Shown piece by piece: positions 56,027 to 64,000 of a stretch of 64,000 nucleotides of DNA (its first letter is position 1; the number at the start of each line of letters is the position of its first letter). The notes beneath the pieces are model-generated. The model had not been told where the DNA came from. It saw only the letters and a program-made list of their open reading frames with translations, and searched no databases. The translations under genes and the position numbers were made by a program. This stretch comes from Auanema rhodensis (lineage: Eukaryota; Nematoda; Chromadorea; Rhabditida; Rhabditidae). The stretch is taken from positions 12,772,001 to 12,836,000 of the forward strand of contig OZ059895.1 of the NCBI GenBank assembly GCA_964057225.1, given 5' to 3'.

Positions 56027-56145
56027 GCTTACGACCATACCACGTTGAAAGTACGCCATCCCGTCCGATCTGGCAAGTCAAGCCACGTTGGGCCCGGTTA
56101 GTACTTGGATCGGAGACGGCTTGGGAATCCCGGGTGCCGTAAGCT
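56027..56145 (+). rRNA. 5S rRNA, copy 42 (A58C)
   Basis: Same variant, third unit in a row. Confidence 0.94.
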
Positions 56146-56554
56146 TTTCAAATTTTTTTAACGATCATACCACGTTGAAAGTACGCAATGCAGCTGATTT
56201 TCAATTTTATCTCTTCCGTAACAAATGTTTTTAATTTTTCAGCAGTTTTACTTAGATAGCTCAACCCAAGGCATCAAAATATCTTCAATCTTTTTTCTAT
56301 ATTACAGTTATAAACCAGTAGTTTATGAACCTTCATCTTAACTTTACTGTTTCTATCTATTTCCTATTGAAACAAACATTGTTTAAACACTATACAACTG
56401 TGAAACCTTTTTAATTTATTGTATTTGGATCTCATAAGATTTGATATCATCGAGGGATTTAGATGTAACGTAGAAAATTACATAACTAACATGAAATTGG
56501 AAAAAAAACAATAACGAGGATAAGTATGTAAATCATTGAATATCAGGTATTTTC

Positions 56555-56673
56555 GCTTACGACCATACCACGTTGAAAGTACGCCATCCCGTCCGATCTG
56601 GCAAGTCAAGCAACGTTGGGCCCGGTTAGTACTTGGATCGGAGACGGCTTGGGAATCCCGGGTGCCGTAAGCT
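56555..56673 (+). rRNA. 5S rRNA, copy 43
   Basis: No difference from copy 1 noticed; starts the first copy of a 3582-bp repeat. Confidence 0.96.
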
Positions 56674-57083
56674 TTTCAAATTTTTTTAACGATCATACCA
56701 CGTTGAAAGTACGCAATGCAGCTGATTTTCAATTTTATCTCTTCAGTAACAAATGTTTTTAATTTTCCAGCAGTTTTACTTAGATAGCTCAACCCAAGGC
56801 ATCAAAATATTTTCAATCTTATTTCTATATTACAGTTATAAACCAGTAGTTTATGAACCTTCATCTTAACTTTACTGTTTCTATCTATTTCCTATTGAAA
56901 CAAACATTGTTTTAACACTATACAACTGTGAAACCTTTTTTAATTTATTGTATTTGGAGCTCATAAGATTTGATATCATCGAGGAATTTAGATGTAACGT
57001 AGAAAATTACATAACTAACATGAAATTGGAAAAAAAACAATAACGAGGATAAGTATGTAAATCATTGAATATCAGATTTTTTC

Positions 57084-57116
57084 GCTTACGACCATACCAC
57101 GTTGAAAGTACGCCAT
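57084..57116 (+). pseudogene. Truncated 5S (33 nt), short unit
   Basis: Same junction; matches the unit at 60666. Confidence 0.92.
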
Positions 57117-57483
57117 GCAGCTGATTTTCAATTTTATCTCTTCCGTAACAAATGTTTTTAATTTTCCAGCAGTTTTACTTAGATAGCTCAACCCAAGGCA
57201 TCAAAATATCTTCAATCTTATTTCTATATTACAGTTATAAACCAGTAGTTTATGAACCTTCATCTTAACTTTACTGTTTCTATCTATTTCCTATTGAAAC
57301 AAACATTGTTTAAACACTATACAACTGTGAAACCTTTTTTAATTTATTGTATTTGGATCTCATAAGATTTGATATCATCGAGGGATTTAGATGTAACGTA
57401 GAAAATTACATAACTAACATGAAATTGGAAAAAAAAACAATAACGAGGATAAGTATGTAAATCATTGAATATCAGGTATTTTC

Positions 57484-57602
57484 GCTTACGACCATACCAC
57501 GTTGAAAGTACGCCATCCCGTCCGATTTGGCAAGTCAAGCAACGTTGGGCCCGGTTAGTACTTGGATCGGAGACGGCTTGGGAAACCCGGGTGCCGTAAG
57601 CT
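57484..57602 (+). rRNA. 5S rRNA, copy 44 (C44T, T102A)
   Basis: GATTTGG in place of GATCTGG together with GGGAAACCC. Confidence 0.93.
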
Positions 57603-58012
57603 TTTCAAATTTTTTTAACGATCATACCACGTTGAAAGTAGGCAATGCAGCTGATTTTCAATTTTATCTCTTCAGTAACAAATGTTTTTAATTTTCCAGC
57701 AGTTTTACTTAGATAGCTCAACCCAAGGCATCAAAATATCTTCAATCTTATTTCTATATTACAGTTATAAACCAGTAGTTTATGAACCTTCATCTTATTT
57801 TTACTGTTTCTATCTATTTCCTATTGAAACAAACATTGTTTTAACACTATACAACTGTGAAACCTTTTTTAATTTATTGTATTTGGAGCTCATAAGATTT
57901 GATATCATCGAGGAATTTAGATGTAACGTAGAAAATTACATAACTAACATGAAATTGGAAAAAAAACAATAACGAGGATAAGTATGTAAATCATTGAATA
58001 TCAGATTTTTTC

Positions 58013-58045
58013 GCTTACGACCATACCACGTTGAAAGTACGCCAT
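58013..58045 (+). pseudogene. Truncated 5S (33 nt), short unit
   Basis: First of two consecutive short units. Confidence 0.92.
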
Positions 58046-58411
58046 GCAGCTGATTTTCAATTTTATCTCTTCCGTAACAAATGTTTTTAATTTTCCAGCA
58101 GTTTTACTTAGATAGCTCAACCCAAGGCATCAAAATATCTTCAATCTTATTTCTATATTACAGTTATAAACCAGTAGTTTATGAACCTTCATCTTAACTT
58201 TACTGTTTCTATCTATTTCCTATTGAAACAAACATTGTTTAAACACTATACAACTGTGAAACCTTTTTTAATTTATTGTATTTGGATCTCATAAGATTTG
58301 ATATCATCGAGGGATTTAGATGTAACGTAGAAAATTACATAACTAACATGAAATTGGAAAAAAAACAATAACGAGGATAAGTATGTAAATCATTGAATAT
58401 CAGATTTTTTC

Positions 58412-58444
58412 GCTTACGACCATACCACGTTGAAAGTACGCCAT
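58412..58444 (+). pseudogene. Truncated 5S (33 nt), short unit
   Basis: Second of two consecutive short units, 399 bp after the last. Confidence 0.92.
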
Positions 58445-58810
58445 GCAGCTGATTTTCAATTTTATCTCTTCCGTAACAAATGTTTTTAATTTTCCAGCAG
58501 TTTTACTTAGATAGCTCAACCCAAGGCATCAAAATATCTTCAATCTTATTTCTATATTACAGTTATAAACCAGTAGTTTATGAACCTTCATCTTAACTTT
58601 ACTGTTTCTATCTATTTCCTATTGAAACAAACATTGTTTAAACACTATACAACTGTGAAACCTTTTTTAATTTATTGTATTTGGATCTCATAAGATTTGA
58701 TATCATCGAGGGATTTAGATGTAACGTAGAAAATTACATAACTAACATGAAATTGGAAAAAAAACAATAACGAGGATAAGTATGTAAATCATTGAATATC
58801 AGGTATTTTC

Positions 58811-58929
58811 GCTTACGACCATACCACGTTGAAAGTACGCCATCCCGTCCGATTTGGCAAGTCAAGCAACGTTGGGCCCGGTTAGTACTTGGATCGGAGA
58901 CGGCTTGGGAAACCCGGGTGCCGTAAGCT
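58811..58929 (+). rRNA. 5S rRNA, copy 45 (C44T, T102A)
   Basis: Same pair of variants as copy 44. Confidence 0.93.
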
Positions 58930-59339
58930 TTTCAAATTTTTTTAACGATCATACCACGTTGAAAGTACGCAATGCAGCTGATTTTCAATTTTATCTCTTC
59001 AGTAACAAATGTTTTTAATTTTCCAGCAGTTTTACTTAGATAGCTCAACCCAAGGCATCAAAATATCTTCAATCTTATTTCTATATTACAGTTATAAACC
59101 AGTAGTTTATGAACCTTCATCTTATTTTTACTGTTTCTATCTATTTCCTATTGAAACAAACATTGTTTTAACACTATACAACTGTGAAACCTTTTTTAAT
59201 TTATTGTATTTGGAGCTCATAAGATTTGATATCATCGAGGAATTTAGATGTAACGTAGAAAATTACATAACTAACATGAAATTGGAAAAAAAACAATAAC
59301 GAGGATAAGTATGTAAATCATTGAATATCAGATTTTTTC

Positions 59340-59372
59340 GCTTACGACCATACCACGTTGAAAGTACGCCAT
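59340..59372 (+). pseudogene. Truncated 5S (33 nt), short unit
   Basis: Following spacer has CATCTTATTTTT in place of CATCTTAACTTT. Confidence 0.92.
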
Positions 59373-59738
59373 GCAGCTGATTTTCAATTTTATCTCTTCC
59401 GTAACAAATGTTTTTAATTTTCCAGCAGTTTTACTTAGATAGCTCAACCCAAGGCATCAAAATATCTTCAATCTTATTTCTATATTACAGTTATAAACCA
59501 GTAGTTTATGAACCTTCATCTTATTTTTACTGTTTCTATCTATTTCCTATTGAAACAAACATTGTTTTAACACTATACAACTGTGAAACCTTTTTTAATT
59601 TATTGTATTTGGAGCTCATAAGATTTGATATCATCGAGGAATTTAGATGTAACGTAGAAAATTACATAACTAACATGAAATTGGAAAAAAAACAATAACG
59701 AGGATAAGTATGTAAATCATTGAATATCAGATTTTTTC

Positions 59739-59771
59739 GCTTACGACCATACCACGTTGAAAGTACGCCAT
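59739..59771 (+). pseudogene. Truncated 5S (33 nt), short unit
   Basis: Consecutive with the previous short unit. Confidence 0.92.
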
Positions 59772-60136
59772 GCAGCTGATTTTCAATTTTATCTCTTCCG
59801 TAACAAATGTTTTTAATTTTCCAGCAGTTTTACTTAGATAGCTCAACCCAAGGCATCAAAATATCTTCAATCTTATTTCTATATTACAGTTATAAACCAG
59901 TAGTTTATGAACCTTCATCTTAACTTTACTGTTTCTATCTATTTCCTATTGAAACAAACATTGTTTAAACACTATATAACTGTGAAACCTTTTTAATTTA
60001 TTGTATTTGGATCTCATAAGATTTGATATCATCGAGGGATTTAGATGTAACGTAGAAAATTACATAACTAACATGAAATTGGAAAAAAAACAATAACGAG
60101 GATAAGTATGTAAATCATTGAATATCAGGTATTTTC

Positions 60137-60255
60137 GCTTACGACCATACCACGTTGAAAGTACGCCATCCCGTCCGATCTGGCAAGTCAAGCAACGTTG
60201 GGCCCGGTTAGTACTTGGATCGGAGACGGCTTGGGAATCCCGGGTGCCGTAAGCT
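60137..60255 (+). rRNA. 5S rRNA, copy 46
   Basis: Gene as copy 1; counterpart of copy 43 at 3582 bp. Confidence 0.96.
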
Positions 60256-60665
60256 TTTCAAATTTTTTTAACGATCATACCACGTTGAAAGTACGCAATG
60301 CAGCTGATTTTCAATTTTATCTCTTCAGTAACAAATGTTTTTAATTTTCCAGCAGTTTTACTTAGATAGCTCAACCCAAGGCATCAAAATATTTTCAATC
60401 TTATTTCTATATTACAGTTATAAACCAGTAGTTTATGAACCTTCATCTTAACTTTACTGTTTCTATCTATTTCCTATTGAAACAAACATTGTTTTAACAC
60501 TATACAACTGTGAAACCTTTTTTAATTTATTGTATTTGGAGCTCATAAGATTTGATATCATCGAGGAATTTAGATGTAACGTAGAAAATTACATAACTAA
60601 CATGAAATTGGAAAAAAAACAATAACGAGGATAAGTATGTAAATCATTGAATATCAGATTTTTTC

Positions 60666-60698
60666 GCTTACGACCATACCACGTTGAAAGTACGCCAT
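60666..60698 (+). pseudogene. Truncated 5S (33 nt), short unit
   Basis: Counterpart of the unit at 57084. Confidence 0.92.
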
Positions 60699-61065
60699 GC
60701 AGCTGATTTTCAATTTTATCTCTTCCGTAACAAATGTTTTTAATTTTCCAGCAGTTTTACTTAGATAGCTCAACCCAAGGCATCAAAATATCTTCAATCT
60801 TATTTCTATATTACAGTTATAAACCAGTAGTTTATTAACCTTCATCTTAACTTTACTGTTTCTATCTATTTCCTATTGAAACAAACATTGTTTAAACACT
60901 ATACAACTGTGAAACCTTTTTTAATTTATTGTATTTGGATCTCATAAGATTTGATATCATCGAGGGATTTAGATGTAACGTAGAAAATTACATAACTAAC
61001 ATGAAATTGGAAAAAAAAACAATAACGAGGATAAGTATGTAAATCATTGAATATCAGGTATTTTC

Positions 61066-61184
61066 GCTTACGACCATACCACGTTGAAAGTACGCCATCC
61101 CGTCCGATTTGGCAAGTCAAGCAACGTTGGGCCCGGTTAGTACTTGGATCGGAGACGGCTTGGGAAACCCGGGTGCCGTAAGCT
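61066..61184 (+). rRNA. 5S rRNA, copy 47 (C44T, T102A)
   Basis: Counterpart of copy 44. Confidence 0.93.
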
Positions 61185-61594
61185 TTTCAAATTTTTTTAA
61201 CGATCATACCACGTTGAAAGTACGCAATGCAGCTGATTTTCAATTTTATCTCTTCAGTAACAAATGTTTTTAATTTTCCAGCAGTTTTACTTAGATAGCT
61301 CAACCCAAGGCATCAAAATATCTTCAATCTTATTTCTATATTACAGTTATAAACCAGTAGTTTATGAACCTTCATCTTATTTTTACTGTTTCTATCTATT
61401 TCCTATTGAAACAAACATTGTTTTAACACTATACAACTGTGAAACCTTTTTTAATTTATTGTATTTGGAGCTCATAAGATTTGATATCATCGAGGAATTT
61501 AGATGTAACGTAGAAAATTACATAACTAACATGAAATTGGAAAAAAAACAATAACGAGGATAAGTATGTAAATCATTGAATATCAGATTTTTTC

Positions 61595-61627
61595 GCTTAC
61601 GACCATACCACGTTGAAAGTACGCCAT
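61595..61627 (+). pseudogene. Truncated 5S (33 nt), short unit
   Basis: Counterpart of the unit at 58013. Confidence 0.92.
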
Positions 61628-61993
61628 GCAGCTGATTTTCAATTTTATCTCTTCCGTAACAAATGTTTTTAATTTTCCAGCAGTTTTACTTAGATAGCTC
61701 AACCCAAGGCATCAAAATATCTTCAATCTTATTTCTATATTACAGTTATAAACCAGTAGTTTATGAACCTTCATCTTAACTTTACTGTTTCTATCTATTT
61801 CCTATTGAAACAAACATTGTTTAAACACTATACAACTGTGAAACCTTTTTTAATTTATTGTATTTGGATCTCATAAGATTTGATATCATCGAGGGATTTA
61901 GATGTAACGTAGAAAATTACATAACTAACATGAAATTGGAAAAAAAACAATAACGAGGATAAGTATGTAAATCATTGAATATCAGATTTTTTC

Positions 61994-62026
61994 GCTTACG
62001 ACCATACCACGTTGAAAGTACGCCAT
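61994..62026 (+). pseudogene. Truncated 5S (33 nt), short unit
   Basis: Counterpart of the unit at 58412. Confidence 0.92.
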
Positions 62027-62392
62027 GCAGCTGATTTTCAATTTTATCTCTTCCGTAACAAATGTTTTTAATTTTCCAGCAGTTTTACTTAGATAGCTCA
62101 ACCCAAGGCATCAAAATATCTTCAATCTTATTTCTATATTACAGTTATAAACCAGTGGTTTATGAACCTTCATCTTAACTTTACTGTTTCTATCTATTTC
62201 CTATTGAAACAAACATTGTTTAACCACTATACAACTGTGAAACCTTTTTTAATTTATTGTATTTGGATCTCATAAGATTTGATATCATCGAGGGATTTAG
62301 ATGTAACGTAGAAAATTACATAACTAACATGAAATTGGAAAAAAAACAATAACGAGGATAAGTATGTAAATCATTGAAAATCAGGTATTTTC

Positions 62393-62511
62393 GCTTACGA
62401 CCATACCACGTTGAAAGTACGCCATCCCGTCCGATTTGGCAAGTCAAGCAACGTTGGGCCCGGTTAGTACTTGGATCGGAGACGGCTTGGGAAACCCGGG
62501 TGCCGTAAGCT
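62393..62511 (+). rRNA. 5S rRNA, copy 48 (C44T, T102A)
   Basis: Counterpart of copy 45; upstream has GAAAATCAG in place of GAATATCAG. Confidence 0.93.
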
Positions 62512-62921
62512 TTTCAAATTTTTTTAACGATCATACCACGTTGAAAGTACGCAATGCAGCTGATTTTCAATTTTATCTCTTCAGTAACAAATGTTTTTAA
62601 TTTTCCAGCAGTTTTACTTAGATAGCTCAACCCAAGGCATCAAAATATCTTCAATCTTATTTCTATATTACAGTTATAAACCAGTAGTTTATGAACCTTC
62701 ATCTTATTTTTACTGTTTCTATCTATTTCCTATTGAAACAAACATTGTTTTAACACTATACAACTGTGAAACCTTTTTTAATTTATTGTATTTGGATCTC
62801 ATAAGATTTGATATCATCGAGGGATTTAGATGTAACGTAGAAAATTACATAACTAACATGAAATTGGAAAAAAAACAATAACGAGGATAAGTATGTAAAT
62901 CATTGAAAATCAGGTATTTTC

Positions 62922-63040
62922 GCTTACGACCATACCACGTTGAAAGTACGCCATCCCGTCCGATTTGGCAAGTCAAGCAACGTTGGGCCCGGTTAGTACT
63001 TGGATCGGAGACGGCTTGGGAAACCCGGGTGCCGTAAGCT
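62922..63040 (+). rRNA. 5S rRNA, copy 49 (C44T, T102A)
   Basis: Tandem neighbour of copy 48 with the same upstream GAAAATCAG. Confidence 0.93.
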
Positions 63041-63450
63041 TTTCAAATTTTTTTAACGATCATACCACGTTGAAAGTACGCAATGCAGCTGATTTTCAAT
63101 TTTATCTCTTCAGTAACAAATGTTTTTAATTTTCCAGCAGTTTTACTTAGATAGCTCAACCCAAGGCATCAAAATATCTTCAATCTTATTTCTATATTAC
63201 AGTTATAAACCAGTAGTTTATGAACCTTCATCTTATTTTTACTGTTTCTATCTATTTCCTATTGAAACAAACATTGTTTTAACACTATACAACTGTGAAA
63301 CCTTTTTTAATTTATTGTATTTGGAGCTCATAAGATTTGATATCATCGAGGAATTTAGATGTAACGTAGAAAATTACATAACTAACATGAAATTGGAAAA
63401 AAAACAATAACGAGGATAAGTATGTAAATCATTGAATATCAGATTTTTTC

Positions 63451-63483
63451 GCTTACGACCATACCACGTTGAAAGTACGCCAT
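63451..63483 (+). pseudogene. Truncated 5S (33 nt), short unit
   Basis: Same deletion junction. Confidence 0.92.
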
Positions 63484-63849
63484 GCAGCTGATTTTCAATT
63501 TTATCTCTTCCGTAACAAATGTTTTTAATTTTCCAGCAGTTTTACTTAGATAGCTCAACCCAAGGCATCAAAATATCTTCAATCTTATTTCTATATTACA
63601 GTTATAAACCAGTAGTTTATGAACCTTCATCTTAACTTTACTGTTTCTATCTATTTCCTATTGAAACAAACATTGTTTAAACACTATACAACTGTGAAAC
63701 CTTTTTTAATTTATTGTATTTGAATCTCATAAGATTTGATATCATCGAGGGATTTAGATGTAACGTAGAAAATTACACAACTAACATGAAATTGGAAAAA
63801 AAACAATAACGAGGATAAGTATGTAAATCATTGAAAATCAGATTTTTTC

Positions 63850-63882
63850 GCTTACGACCATACCACGTTGAAAGTACGCCAT
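63850..63882 (+). pseudogene. Truncated 5S (33 nt), short unit
   Basis: Last unit in the window; upstream GAAAATCAG combined with GATTTTTTC, suggesting recent exchange. Confidence 0.92.
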
Positions 63883-64000
63883 GCAGCTGATTTTCAATTT
63901 TATCTCTTCCGTAACAAATGTTTTTAATTTTCCAGCAGTTTTACTTAGATAGCTCAACCCAAGGCATCAAAATATCTTCAATCTTATTTCTATATTACAG

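Larger units (their letters stand above)
47756..64000 (+). repeat. 5S rDNA tandem array, block 3 (19 full 5S units, 16 short units), runs off window
   Basis: It is more diverged than blocks 1 and 2. Two spacer types alternate (CAGTAAC/GTTTTAAC/GGAGCTC/GAGGAATTT versus CCGTAAC/GTTTAAAC/GGATCTC/GAGGGATTT). Short units are interspersed with full ones. Multi-unit duplications have periods of 928, 2385 and 3582 bp. The truncated second 5S copy often reads GTACGCAATGC here. The window ends in the spacer after a short unit. Confidence 0.95.

Noticed and set aside
57682..57972. Recurrent 96-codon + strand frame in the spacer (also 59009, 59408, 61264, 62591, 63120)
   Set aside because: It opens only in units where TAAC became TATT in the spacer; other units have a stop. 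AT-rich composition and recent amplification explain it.

Overview
The window is a stretch of 5S ribosomal DNA array from a eukaryote, almost certainly a chromadorean (rhabditid-type) nematode. The 119-nt 5S gene closely resembles the C. elegans 5S gene as I remember it, the proposed introns are very short, and the sequence is AT-rich. No bacterial-type genes are present. I count 49 full-length 5S genes, all on the + strand, mostly in 529-bp units, plus 19 shortened 399-bp units from which the 5S body is missing.

Layout: 1-5683, the 5' part of a minus-strand LTR element (A), cut by the window start. 5684-12595, array block 1 (12 5S genes, 1 short unit). 12596-24927, a complete plus-strand LTR element (B) with 417-bp LTRs in which I see no difference and a single 3066-codon open frame. 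24928-35669, array block 2 (18 5S genes, 2 short units), interrupted by a solo LTR of the B family at 33114-33530. 35670-47755, a complete minus-strand element (C), sister of A. 47756-64000, array block 3 (19 5S genes, 16 short units), the most scrambled part.

The elements belong to one Ty3/gypsy-like lineage. They have a tRNA-Gln-like primer binding site, 4-bp target duplications, gag without a CCHC knuckle, an envelope-like membrane glycoprotein, then protease, reverse transcriptase, RNase H and integrase. The glycoprotein lies between gag and protease in the same frame, which is not the usual retroviral order. Elements A and C also carry a small spliced gene on the opposite strand in their 5' leader, with its own AATAAA. 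Element B instead carries an extra sense ORF after pol with a TATA-like box in front of it.

Three of the four insertions lie 54-77 bp upstream of a 5S start, and two have overlapping target sites, which suggests targeting to pol III genes. Removing each insertion whose two sides are visible restores a 529-bp unit exactly. Element C is broken by a 1-bp insertion and a nonsense change; element A is open at both positions; B looks intact and recent. The array shows deletion through an internal 27-bp repeat, linked sequence variants and multi-unit duplications. No spliced-leader RNA gene was found in the spacer.
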